From: Glossina fuscipes
Taxonomy: Eukaryota > Arthropoda > Insecta > Diptera > Glossinidae
Assembly (NCBI RefSeq): GCF_014805625.2
Contig: NW_023998433.1
Coordinates: 4,835,757-4,899,756, forward strand
DNA: 64,000 nucleotides
Reading direction: 5' to 3'
A model generated the notes under the pieces. The model did no database searches and was not told where the DNA came from. It saw only the letters and a program-made list of their open reading frames with translations. The position numbers and the translations under genes are program-made. Positions 13,160 to 24,996 of this stretch are shown here, one piece after another (the stretch's first letter is position 1; the number at the start of each line of letters is the position of its first letter).

Positions 13160-14500
13160 TATTTATTTATTTATTTATTTACTTACACATGAAACTCAAC
13201 TAAAATAAGCTAACAGTGGAATTCAATTGATTCTTAGAAGTAAATCTTAGACAAATTAATATTAAAAACTAGCATAAAGCACGTAAGGAGAGGTAAAGAC
13301 AGAAAAAAATAATATAAGTAATAATTCATATACAAATAATTAGGAAAGAGAAAAAGCATGTACAAAACTAGCACAGAGGCACATCTACAACCAGTGAAGA
13401 TTGAAGTTGCAAGTGAAGCCATAAGCCATTGCATACATACAAAAGCTTGTCATTCGATAACAGCAAACAACACTGGTTAATTTTCGAATTATAGTGAGAC
13501 GTTAAGATTGCAAGTGAATTTAAATACGACATAGGAAAATCACGCGTATTAAGCATAGCTGTTTCGGTAGACTTTAAAGAGTCCGATATTGAGATTATGT
13601 GATAGACATCCTTTAGGTTTCTGCAAACAACTCTGAACGGAATAAACAGCTCACAAGTATATTTACATTGACTAAGCTTAATGAAGGTAACGTGCGTACA
13701 GAAGCGATTAGGTACATTGAAGTTTATCTCACCAAATAATGTGGGCGAATTGATTGTACCAACTTAATGAAGAAGGGAACACCAAGAATAAACCTACGTT
13801 TCTCAAGTGACTGTAACGATAACAGAAGCAACCTATTTTCCTGGGTCCCAGCCCAAATTCCTAAGGACAAACAGCAAGAATGGCTTTTGAACGAATTCAG
13901 TTGAATGTACATAACACTTGTAGGAAGGAGGCCACACAATAAAGGTATACTCAAGTATTGGTCTAACTAAGCACATGTATAGTCTTTCCGTAATATAAGG
14001 ACACTTCAATTCTTTACGCCATCTCTTAATGAAGCCAAGCGCGGACCTACCTTTAAATAAAGAGAGATCATTAATATATAAATTAAATAAAAGGGGTTCT
14101 AAGTGGCTGCCTTGAGGGACGCTGGACTTCACGAAAAATTCATCTGAGGTGATGAAGTTTAACAGAACCCTGAATCATCCGTAATGCGGATACGAACTTA
14201 CCCACTTCTGCAAGTAGAAAGGAAAGTTAGAGGCCTTGAGTGTGAAGACCCATAAATTATGGTTAACTAAGTCAAAAGCTTTGCTAGAATCAGTATATAC
14301 GACATTCGCGCGGAAGCCACTAGAAAAAGCCTTGAAAACATAGCAAATAAAGAGATTCGTAGCAGTACATACTGAAATGGAGAAATACGTAAACCCTTCA
14401 TAGGATCCTGTGCTGCAGGTGCAGCACAGCCATTGATACTGACACACTTTACATGACAAACACGTTCGTATAGCCAAAACGTAATGAATCGTTTAGATTC
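13160..14500 (-). mobile_element. Decayed non-LTR retrotransposon (Jockey/CR1-type), RT fragments and TAAA tail
   Basis: Reading on the - strand from high to low coordinates, RT blocks appear in order. First comes RISPFQYVLLR (the finger block), then VVYTDSSKAFDLVNHN (the DFSKAFDxVNH block, with F changed to S). Next is SSVPQGSHLEPLLFNLYIND (QGSxLGPLLFxLxIND), then ALGFIKRWRKELKCPYITE, LVRPILEYTFIVWPPSY and FVLRNLGWDPG from the thumb region. The YADD catalytic block between FNLYINDL and ALGFIKRW has been deleted. The 3' end finishes in a TAAA repeat tail (13162-13182 on the + strand as TTTA). Several frameshifts; dead. Confidence 0.8.
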
Positions 14501-15179
14501 GGGGCCCATTTTTGTTGGATACTATATAAAAAACACTCCATATCACAAAGTAAGAAACAAGGAGGAGAACGTCAAAAAAGAAAAAAATAAAAAAGATTGC
14601 CACGCACACAAAAACGATCTCTCAAATTAGACGTTAACTTCACACTAGTAAAGACACAGCAAATAAAGAGCAAGTCGAGAGAAATACTATAAACACGCAG
14701 TAAAAGAACAAGAAAGAGGCTTATTGAGGAGAGCATGTGTTGATCGGAAAAACCAAAGTGGATATGTCGACGGAAAGTTCAATATAATTCAATTAATTTA
14801 AATACTTTTATACTTTTATAATTAATTAGAGGTTAAAAAAGAAATTGCAAAATTTCTTCACATAAAGTAAAACAGTGCGGACACAGCGCGTGCAGAGCTG
14901 CCAAATAAATAATATGCAAAATATTATAAAGAAATCTGTTTACACATCGAAACATATATCAGAATATGTTTTTCTAGTTTACGAGTTGCGTAGCACATAT
15001 TTTTTTGGCGGTTTTACAACGAATATTTGACTTGCAAGAGGAAATAAACTAGCGAGACGTATTGAGAATTCTCAAAACACAAATGAGCTTTGTGTACTTC
15101 AATGATCTCAATCAATACTTTCTGAAAAATATCAGCACTAATAATCAAATTTAATTTAGTGTACATCTTTATTATATAT
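14501..15179. other. Intergenic, no gene recognised
   Basis: AT-rich DNA with no recognisable feature. It may contain unrecognised 5' sequence of the LINE to the left. Confidence 0.45.
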
Positions 15180-15949
15180 TAGGTGCTTGCGTTAATTTTG
15201 AGAATTTTTTCACTTGGAAAAAGCATTTATTGAGAAAAATTAGTACAATATATACTAATCAAAATATTTTCCATCAATTTCTACAACATTTTACCATATT
15301 TCTACCAACATTGCGACTTCGTGTCGAACGAACTTATATTGGTTTGGCAGCAATCCAATCAAGGACTCATTTTCTCACTTAACGAGAACAGCCGCGCGCT
15401 AACTAAGCCATGCTGTGTCGATCTGAGCAAGTAGCGTTCAGAAGGCGCCTTGTCTGGTGAGTACGCTGGGCGTGGCAGAACTTTCTATTCGAGGTGTAAC
15501 AGTGTATCCTTGACAACTCTTGCAACAAGTGGTCGGATCGTGTCACCACTTTTAAACCGTTGAAACCAAATTCAACAAGTGGGCATGTTGATGGAGCAGC
15601 CTCTAAAAGTGTTTGATGGGCTTCGGTAACAAACCTCTTCAAACCAAACAACAAATGTCGTGAATGTCGGAAATGAAATTTTGAGCGTTTCATAATTAGC
15701 GTCGGCATACGCTGAATAAATCAATAACACTAAATTGAAGACTATTATTTTAGCCGATAGCCTGTGTTGCTAGTGCTCAATGTCTTTTTTGAGTCTAAGA
15801 ATTCAATTCATTAGTCTAAAATTAAAATAATAATAATAATAATAATATTTTAGCTAGAGAAAGTTCAATCGCTGTGTACATTGGTATCTCCCATTTCTTT
15901 CTCATTTTTCTCTGTAGAAGACGCTTATCAAAATTAATGCACGCACCTA
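15180..15949 (-). mobile_element. Mariner deletion derivative, copy D, with a nested insertion
   Basis: TA-flanked ends GGTGCTTGCG (left) and CGCACC (right). On the - strand it goes from YADANYETLKISF through a WFQRFKSGDT block straight into the LLQEL and RPAYSPDKAPSE C-terminal blocks. It lacks the centre of the gene and also a short internal segment that copies A and C retain. About 100 bp of LINE/SINE 3' tail is inserted near its 5' end (15751-15850). Dead copy. Confidence 0.85.
15751..15850 (+). mobile_element. LINE-type 3' tail nested in mariner copy D
   Basis: A roughly 100-bp insertion running from AGCCGATAGCCTGTGTTGCT to an AAT trinucleotide tail. Its sequence matches the 3' end of the I-like LINE at 36486-37027 (shared TGTGTTGCTAGTGCTCAATG and ATTCATTAGTCTAAAATT) more closely than the SINE tails at 38.0 and 53.1 kb. 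It is therefore best called a severely 5'-truncated LINE copy. TATTTTAG occurs on both sides and may be the target-site duplication. Confidence 0.7.
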
Positions 15950-16499
15950 TTACATATGTGGCAGCGGAAAAGCAACTACAAGCGATTGATATTAACCGTT
16001 CGTTATCTAGATGTAATATTTGTACACGCTCCTTAAATTTAAAGTTTCCCACATAAAAAAAAAAAAAAAAATTGGAATAAAAAATTATGCTGTACTCGAA
16101 CGCATTCTTTTTTGATACGTACGCACCGATGTACAAAATTATTGCCACAGACTAAACTTGAAAGCAAACCTTCCAAATAGAAAATCGCTAAAAAAATATA
16201 AGTGCATAAACAAAAAAAAATTGAAGTGAGAATGTCGACAAAAACGCCACTGTCACTCCTCTTGTTAAAAAAAAACGAAACAGTATAACTTTTCATGCAT
16301 TCTTCTTTCCAACTATATATTTTTAATCGCTTTCGGAATCTGCAATGGAATATATTTAACACTTTCTTATTAAATTTATTTATTTTGCTTCAGTGAATTT
16401 GAAATTCTTTGTTTTCAATTCTCTTTACTTTTAATTACACACCATCGTTGAGCACTAAATTACGAACGAGTTCATAAATGAAGAAAAGATAATTTTATA
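15950..16499. other. Intergenic, no gene recognised
   Basis: No gene supported. A run of 16-17 A occurs at about 16054-16071. Open frames on the - strand here read through homopolymers. Confidence 0.45.
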
Positions 16500-16990
16500 T
16501 AACCTATAGATAAAGCTCTTGTTATTAATACATTATAATTGTCTTAAAGCAAATAAAGCAGTTATCTTTTTTAAATCAAATTCATAATTACCTCCCAATC
16601 CTGCTGTACGCATTGTTGAACCTGACATTAATAATAAAAAGTTGCCCACCCATCTATGAAATAATACTAAATTAAATCGAATGAATAAATAGACTCCCAC
16701 GATAACTAGAGAAAAATCAAATAAAGCAGAAACAGGAGTTGGAGCTGCTATAGCAACAGGAAATCAAGAAGAAAAAGGAATTTCAGTACTTTTAGTCATT
16801 GCTGCTAATATAACAAAACCTCTACTTAAAATTACGACAAAAACATTTTTCTTTATTTCTAAATAAAAAATATTATTTCATCTTCTTCAATTTAATATTC
16901 AAGCAATTCTTAATAATGAAGCAGCATCTCCAATTCGATTAGATAAAGCAGTTAATATACCATCATTAAAAGATTTCACATATTTACAAT
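16500..16990 (-). pseudogene. Nuclear copy of mitochondrial nad5 (NUMT)
   Basis: Read on the - strand with the invertebrate mitochondrial code, this gives YVKSFNDGILTALSNRIGDA, then a degraded IAWILNWSSWN and AAMTKSTEIPFSSW segment. PVAIAAPTPVSAL, GNFLLLMSGSTMRTAGLGG and NYEFDLKKITALFALRQL follow. These are the core transmembrane and proton-channel blocks of NADH dehydrogenase subunit 5, in their normal order. Frameshifts, deletions (for example after PTPVSAL) and standard-code stops show it is a nuclear fossil. Only part of nad5 is present; flanking mitochondrial genes were not recognised. Confidence 0.85.
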
Positions 16991-17790
16991 TAATGGCTCA
17001 ATTCGCCGTGATTTACTCTGTAAAAGTGAAGAAGGTAATATGAAATGCATATCTTCATAAATTTTTAATATTAACTAATATAATAGGTATATACAGGGAG
17101 ATGGCTTAAGATGAGTTTTTTTTTTATTATAAAAATATATTAATTTTTTTTCAAACCTAGTTTCATTTAAAACTTCAATTGTGGCGCTGATTTTGTTCCT
17201 CATTGTGTACGAATTTGATAGAATATTTTTCAACTGGCGTACAAATTGCTTTCACTATGAATTTGAGTTGATATTTAAACTAGTTCCATAACAAGTTACA
17301 ATAAAAACTTTATTTAATCAAATCACTTAAATATGGTAATGTGTGCATAGCATACAGATATGCGACAAAGATTCTCTTTTATACATTCCTTAACAACACA
17401 CAAATACCCGTGCGCACACGCACTCACAAATGCGCAAGTACTGTAGAATAAAAAAAATCATAAGAAAGCCTGACATACACTATAAATAGCTTATATAAGA
17501 TAAGAAAGAACAGACAATCACATACATTTATACATAAAAGGAAGGAGGCTTAAAAGGAATCTTGTCGGAGCTACATTTATTTATTTGAAAATATATGCGT
17601 AGAACAAATTAATATAACTCCATTTCTTCAAACGATTAACAAGATATTTTGGGAAGATTTATTTTCAATTTCCAATTCATTGCAACAGCCCACAACCACT
17701 ATCTACGACACTTGTCATTAAACGTTTCCCGAAGACTCAGCAACTTCTAGTAAACTTTTCAAAACTCTATCAAAAACAGTAGCATATAAT
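16991..17790. other. Intergenic, no gene recognised
   Basis: AT-rich with a T run at about 17118. No further mitochondrial-like sequence recognised after about 17060. Confidence 0.45.
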
Positions 17791-18041
17791 CCGTCTAGGC
17801 GAATAGATAAGAACCTTGACTATCGACTTAGCGAATTCAAATCTCAAATACGGTAGAGTTTTCTTTGGTTATAGACATAGTGAGTCCTCAGTCGGCAAAG
17901 GCATAACATTTATCGATCTGGTAGACACACACTGGGCCGCGGCCACTATTTGTTTATCTCTTTCTTTTTCCTCAGTTCCTTCCGACCGTCACACAAATAG
18001 GTAATGTCCGCTAAGTGATTGGTCATTTTAAAAAAAAAAGT
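17791..18041 (+). mobile_element. tRNA-derived SINE, family B, degenerate copy
   Basis: The head (about 17791-17865) aligns with the tRNA-like head of the SINEs at 38.0 and 53.1 kb: CCGTCTAGGCGAATAG as a decayed A box region and GAATTCAAATCTCAA as the B box region. The body instead matches the - strand element at 37289-37554 (GTGAGTC, CGGCAAAGGCATAAC, CACACTGGGCCGCGGCCAC, then a TTGGTCAT end). It ends in an A run. A 62-codon frame inside it is fortuitous. Confidence 0.65.
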
Positions 18042-21000
18042 CATATAATATACTGCCGAGCTATTCGTTTTTAGACTTGTTGTAACGGGTCCAGCCGTAA
18101 TACATTCCGAAAGCTCCTTTTTCAGAGCATTTCATGTATTTCGTTTTTAATTTGTATGACATTTAATTTTCTTGTTTTTAAATCATTGATTTGATTGAAA
18201 ATTCTTGATCTAAAATTTAATTTTTTTTCTAGCTTTAGACTTGAAAAGTCATGCAATATTCTCTTTTCTTCAACGCTTTTGGGCCTTTAACATAGAAATA
18301 TTCATTCTTTAATAGTCTAATACAAGGATTCCAAGCGGCAAATGGCCTTTTTGCGAAGCGCAAATTAAAATTTGTTTTATTTTTTAAAGCATGAGGTTTG
18401 AATTGAGATTTTATGGTGACTAAAAAAGGGATTGGACCCTCTTCGTGATTACAAAATTGCTTCTGCTTCTTCTTTTCTATAAATAGAAAAATCAACTCAT
18501 GCTAATATTATATGTAATAGAAAGAAGATGTAAAGTCGTCGAAAAGTAGTCTGATATTTCACTAAAAGGTAATGGAATGCGGATCGAAATTATCTTAATT
18601 AATATTTATTTTCCACTGCGTTGATCGTTTTATGTAAAATTCTTTTTAATGAAAATTCGCATGTTTGGGAGTTCATAGAAAAAACAAAGGCTATTATGGT
18701 TTGATTTTATTCTATTCATTTTTTCGAAGTTATTTGTTTAATTTATGAATGAATTGATAAAATTAGTGTATTCAACCATTCAGTGGTGGTTATTACGACC
18801 AAGCAACAATGAAAATTCAGTGGGAGATACACGAACATAATACAAAGAAGAGAAAACAGCAAATGAGAGAAGCACCATAAATACCTTCATAAATTAATTA
18901 AAAGCAAGCTAACAATATGATAACTTATTAATGCTGTTCATTGTTACTCTTTTAAATTTCGATGAATTAAGGTTCTAAGATTTAAGTTTTTTGTAATTAG
19001 ATTTTAAACATTTAATAATAAAAAAAAATATTCTTGCGAAAAAGAGAAAAAAATATGTAAAAAATTATAAAAAAATTAACCTGAATTTTGAAATGAGTTG
19101 GACTTAAAAATATATATTTTCCACTAACGCTAGCAAAAACATAAAAGGACTATAAATAAGAGTATGTATACGCGCCAATAAAAAATAAGTTTTATAAACA
19201 TATATAAATTATTTTTTGTGGATGGTTAAGCATTTTCAAAGCCTACAGCTGCATTCGCTTTTTTGGCAATTACTCGCTCGTCAATGCTGCCTTTAACTCA
19301 GTCTACTATTTAATTACATTTGCCATTTCTTTTCTTCTTTTATTATAAAGAAAGAGAGAGGCAGGAAATTTTTCGTTAAATCAAATTAAAAAAGATATAT
19401 ACTTCGTGTATTATATTAACTTACTGACACATACGCACACACACACACACAGGTGAACTAAATTTTTTTTCTTGAATGGTTGTTATTATACTTTCTTTTG
19501 TTTAAGGGTTTGGCAGCACTTTTTTTCGTTTTTTAAAAGACTTTTATATAGAACTATATAAATTTTTTTATATTGCTTTCTTCGCACATTTAATCCTGTT
19601 TTTGTTTCTTACTTTACTTGAGAATCATTATATTTTAATTGACTAATTTCAAAACCACTTTTTTCGACAACGACTAAGGCAACAATTGCACATTTATTGT
19701 CATTAACGGAACACACTCGTATTTTTCCAGCCAAAATTCTCGCACGACTAATTGAAAAGCAGCACCAGTGTTTCTAAATAAATTTTACCAGGTTTCCCCA
19801 CATCCCAATTTGTTGACATTTTTATCTTTGCCTTCTCGGATACTTAAAAATCTCCACTTTTTATGTATTTAAATATTTATTAAAGGAATAAAAGTTATAT
19901 CGCTCAATTAAAAAATGGTTATGATTTAATCTTGCGCAAGAAGTGCTTTTTTACTTATTCCTATAAAAGTGTAGGATTATCAAGGCAGGTAATAATTTTA
20001 AAATTCTCCTTTAATTTTTCTTAGTGTTACGTAATGTAGAACATAAGCGTTTTGCAACAAGAAAATGCTGAGAAACAATAACCAGTCAAGAAATCTATTT
20101 GATTATTTAAACAAGAGCTTGGCAGCTCTAATTGCTAATTGTGCCAAAAATAAAAAAAAATAAAAGGAAAAACGCCCGTTCTTTTATATTTGCCATATTG
20201 TTATTCAAGAAAAATCGTAGAAGAATCAAATAAGTTGAACTACATTTATAAAACAGCGGTGCTGTGGTCATTTACACATTAACTATAAAATTCAAGCAAA
20301 ATTTGGGATTTTTAAGAAGTAAGCAATTTTCACTGATTACAATTACAATTTCTGTTGCCACCGCGGATTGTTCATAGGTAGTTAATTGTTAACTTTCATT
20401 ACATTACGTACGCAGAAAACACGTAAAGATATCTTCTTCCGTCCCAGGATTATCGTTTTGCCGCCTATTGTGTAGAAGCGACATGTAAAGTCATCTCAAT
20501 ACTAAAAAGGGTTCGTAGGTCTTGCCCAAAGTTGTATGTATATGAACTGTACTTGGATTTTAGATGTTTTCTTTTTTTTTCTAAATATCTTCTCTGCTTT
20601 GGTTACATTATCTAGCTGTACAAAGTTGTAAAAGGTTCGTCCATATGTAGTGCCGGGCAAATTAATATTGAATGCACTTTGTGCAAATACGGCATTTTTT
20701 ATACTACTTTTCTACTACCTAATATATGGGGTAGAATTATTCGAAAGCTCGAGGTGTGTTTATATTAGATCTTTGGTAGATTTCGTATGCATGTATTTTT
20801 TTTGTTGTGGATTGTTTATTTTCATATTTCTTCTTTCTGCTTACTTCCGATCTTTTCTGTAACATGTGAATACATCTTTCAAACAAACTTTTGATTGATA
20901 TGGCATACTGACATGAGGCAGTGATCCAATAAAAGTCGCTAGTTTGGAAACACTACTATCATCGCCTACTAGGTCATATCTTTATATGAAATGAAAATTG

Positions 21001-21549
21001 TAGTTTTGTTTATTTTTTTATTGTATATATACAGAGATGGGACTTTTTTGTATTTGAAGTCATTATGTTCTGAAAAATTGGTTATACTTACTTGTCTGCT
21101 TTACTTTAGAAAAAGGTACCATACTAAACTTAGGAAAATCTAGATCGTTTTCTCAAATAAAAAGTGGAAATATTCGTTTATCCATATTTATCCAAAATGC
21201 ATTAAAATATTGTACATCTATTTGGCCATTGCTGACGTACCGGCGAATTAATCGGGTTTAGTCTTGCTCCCAATTTTAAAAGATTGAACAAATTATTCAT
21301 TCATACATAATATTAATTAGGTTAATTAAGTTTAATTTATTAATGAATAATAATAATTATTTCATTATACGATAATAACCATTATTATAATTAATAATTA
21401 ATGTGCCAATACGACAACAAAGTCACTTTTGGCACATGTAAAGATGTAAATAACACAACATAATATCGTACAACATAAGACATAAAGCCAAGATTCAGAT
21501 GTGATCTTAAATTATAACTTATAAAAAGCCTTTATAGTTAATTAAAATC
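18042..21549. other. Intergenic, no gene recognised
   Basis: About 3.5 kb of AT-rich sequence with a short CA microsatellite (about 19436-19452) and homopolymer runs. No coding frame above 90 codons shows family features. I see nothing supportable. Confidence 0.5.
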
Positions 21550-23400
21550 TGCTAGGGTTAAAAATCATTTTTATATGGAGTGGTAGCGAGTTCTACAACT
21601 TTACAGCGTATTGTGTAAATATCTTGGTGTTCGGGTCCGTATAAGCTTATGGAGAAAAAGCAGATTTATACTTGCATCGAAAATTGCGATGTCCTACCAT
21701 ATTTCCGCTAATTCAAGACGTGCTTAGCACATTTATTTACAAGACCTTGCAATTTTTTCTTGCAAGCATAATTTAATTTACCGTATATATATGCTCCATA
21801 CGGTATAAGCACGGCAAAAAATTTAATTAGTCTTAGTTTGGTGAAGATTGGAACATAAGATGAGAACAATAGTTTTCTTTATACGTTACGAATACGCATA
21901 ACTGTGTAATAACATATTCCTTCCGAAAAATCTTCTGAAAAACCCAGTATCCTCATCGAACATGTTAATGTGTAGCAAAGAACGGGAATCGTAACGTGTA
22001 ATCGATATTACAGCAGCTTTAGTTTTGCTTGAATTAAAAAACGGTTAGAATCAGACCAGATAATAATACGCTCTACATTATCATATATTCGCTGGACCAG
22101 GTCCTGTGCAAGTCCAAGCGGCCGCGAGGGGTAAACGCTACAATCATGACAACGAGGGACTAAGTCATACATAAAGGTGTCATAAATAAGATAGGTCTTG
22201 AAATGGATCCTTCTGACACACCAAATGTAATCAACCTAAATTAGGCCTTAGGGAAATTAATCATAACCAGAATGGTTAAATTCCCCTCATCTTAACCGGG
22301 ACGAATGTCGTCTAGAACTTTGGGCAACACCGTCTTGCAACAATCCAATTTGGCCACTTTTCAGGCGTTCAAAGACTTTCAATATCACCGGATGATCAGT
22401 AATCGGGCGAAAGTCTTCGGGAAGGATAGAGAATGTTTTTTTCCCAATGGTAGTTATCATCGTTATTTGTAAAAATCAGCAGATGAGAGAGTTGTTATTA
22501 TGTGATTAAATGTATGACTCGAGGGAGAACCTGATAAAACTGCTGCCAATATTGTCCGACATGACCGATAGAATTTTATTTAGTTCTATGTTCAGCCAGA
22601 CATACTTCACCCTCGGTGGAGGCTCTAAATTAAAATGTTTCACCGTGTCAATAAATAACCTCCTGATTCGCAAGCAAGGAACGGTGACTATATATTGAGA
22701 TTTCAAAAAGTGATATTTGAATGTTTCAAGGTTAACCCTACATTATGATTCCTCCAAAGCATCTTAGGAGGAAGATTGGCATCCAACTTCTTATTAAAGT
22801 AAAGCCGTGCCTAGTAGAATTATGAGCTCTAACCTGAAAGCCTCCCAATTAATCGCATTAGGAGAAATTTTCCAAATTTTACAAGCTCCATTGCGAAGTC
22901 CAATGGCCCTTTTGATATAACTGCAAAAGCAGGGTGGCTTGAAAGTACTAACTCAACATGTCTTCAATGACGCGTACTTAAATAATAAGGACAGTGACTA
23001 CATTAAATTGGTCAATTTATCATTAACGTCGGGAACACTCATAATATCCTTTGCCATGTTAATTGACGCAAAAATTCCTGTAGCTAAACGAAATCCGCTT
23101 AGGAGTATCATAATTGATATATGCGTAATAAGAACCAAAATATCATGATCAGATATCCCACCAAGAGGTAATTGGTTATAGTGAATGACTAAGGAACAGT
23201 CAGAAACTTAAATGAGGCCTGAAAAAATCGGCGTGTGGGCCAGGAGTCCGCCAATTTCAATCCAAGAGTTGCTATCGTCAGAGTTGCATCACTTGCATAC
23301 AATAGAAATAGATTTTCCGAAGATTTTACCTTCCAGTCAAATAATTCGTTTGATCGTATTTATGAAGGCGGATTTATAGAACTTTTTAATTCAAACTTTT
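21550..23400 (-). mobile_element. Decayed CR1-type LINE: endonuclease C-terminus plus RT
   Basis: On the - strand the order matches a LINE ORF2. About 23200-23130 gives SDCSLVIHYN and LLVGYLIMI-type frames that read NQLPLGGISDHDIL with frameshift correction (the APE endonuclease SDH motif), followed by VPDVNDKLTN. About 22700-22510 gives the EN-RT linker LFIDTVKHFNLEPPPRVKYV and WLNIELNKI. About 22400 gives the RT entry DFRPITDHPVILKVFERL. About 22130-22050 gives LGLAQDLVQRIYDNVERI and IIWSDSN. The thumb region follows to about 21600. The middle of RT, including the catalytic Asp block, is largely lost. Multiple stops. Confidence 0.75.
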
Positions 23401-24982
23401 CTGGCTAGACAAAAAGGACAGATACGCGTAGCTTAAACCTAATATGTAAATGTTATATGTAAATATTGAATTAAATATTTACAATTTCAGAATATAATGC
23501 CGAACATACGGGACAGCAATAGTTCAGCGCCTGAATTTCCTAGTGAAGGGTGGATAGGAACCTTACTCGTTTTGGCGCTTGGAGGTTTACAACAATTAAA
23601 GTTGATTTGCCAGCAACGATACAAATGAATCAGCCTTTGCCGTTACGCCAGGAGCACTTGCTGACGCAGGAAATATTCATTGTGATTGAAATGCCAAAAT
23701 ATAATTCTTTTTCAGGGCACAGACAATTTTTGAGAGCGAAGTAAGCAAAGAAAGTTTCTCACAAATTCTTAAAACATAAATCACAACATTTGTCCGATGT
23801 CTTTATTCCCGGCAATGTAGGAAATCGTATAATATACATTTTTTCGGTCTCTTTTTGTATGGGATTTATTTACGCGAATTTGGACTTTAATTAAATGATT
23901 TGAGTAATTAAAAAATAATCTTTCGTAGCTGACTTGTATTTTTTTGTGTCACCAACTTGAAGTATATCGTAAAGAAAAATGTGTGCACTGATTTAAACTT
24001 TTCCAAATTAGACAAATGATTTCCCATAAAGAAGCATTGCAGACACAATATTTGCTGCTAATGTACACACTGCGAAAATGAATAACATCGGAATTCTTAA
24101 AGATATTATCAGAGTAGTAAGGGCTGATTGAAATGATAGTGCAAAAATAATTTAACTCTATAATTCATTCAATCGATTTGAAAAGATGACTCCGCTAAAT
24201 GAATAACGCCATCAAATATCTATAGTTAACAATCACAGTCCAGCCTTCAAAAAAAGAGGAAAAGGGCTTTGTAAATGTTCAATCTGCATGTGATTTTAAA
24301 TAGCGTAATATAACAATCCCTTATTTAATCAATTGTTCATTATAATATGTGTTATGTTAAAAATGGAAAGGTTGCCGTTGCTAATTACTTTCTGAATTAA
24401 GATTTGTTTCCACCAAATTTGTATTCGCTAATATTAAGAATATTTTAAAGGTGCCAAATTTTCAGAGCTCTTAAGTAATTGGATTAAAGTTACCGTGTAC
24501 ACAACCAACTGTTCGTAAAGGCTACTTCTATAAATTTATATATATATAATATTAGAAATAATATGCTGGAGCATTTCTTTCGCCATTCATTAAATTATGT
24601 GTAGATCATAAAGCAGTAAATATTAAAAAATAGCTGCAGTTATGTCCAAAATAGCTCTCTTCAAGGTAGTTCGCATTATTTTGTATTTGGAAAGTATGCA
24701 TAGACATAGTGCAGCAAAGTCTATATGTAACAAGAAATGAGCTAATAAACGTCGCCTTTTTCTTTTAATTCTCGACGGACGTACGATTAGATTGGGTCGA
24801 TTTTTATCTATAATTTTTTTATTCTTATCAAAACGAAAAATGGAATCTAAATACATAAAGTGAAGAAGTAATGTTCATGCATATGTGAACAATACATTCA
24901 ATATACTTGAAATTCATGTGCAATTCTTATTTGAACATGTACGAAAAGAAAATTGGCAGAAATTTTTTTTTAATTTATTTGT
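23401..24982. other. Intergenic upstream of the first kinase gene
   Basis: No gene recognised. A 64-codon frame at 23550-23744 has no known motif. The final bases TTTTTTTTAATTTATTTGTAG just before 24985 look like a 3' splice acceptor, so a 5' untranslated exon of the kinase gene probably lies somewhere in this stretch. Confidence 0.45.
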
Positions 24983-24996
24983 AGAATTACGTTTAT

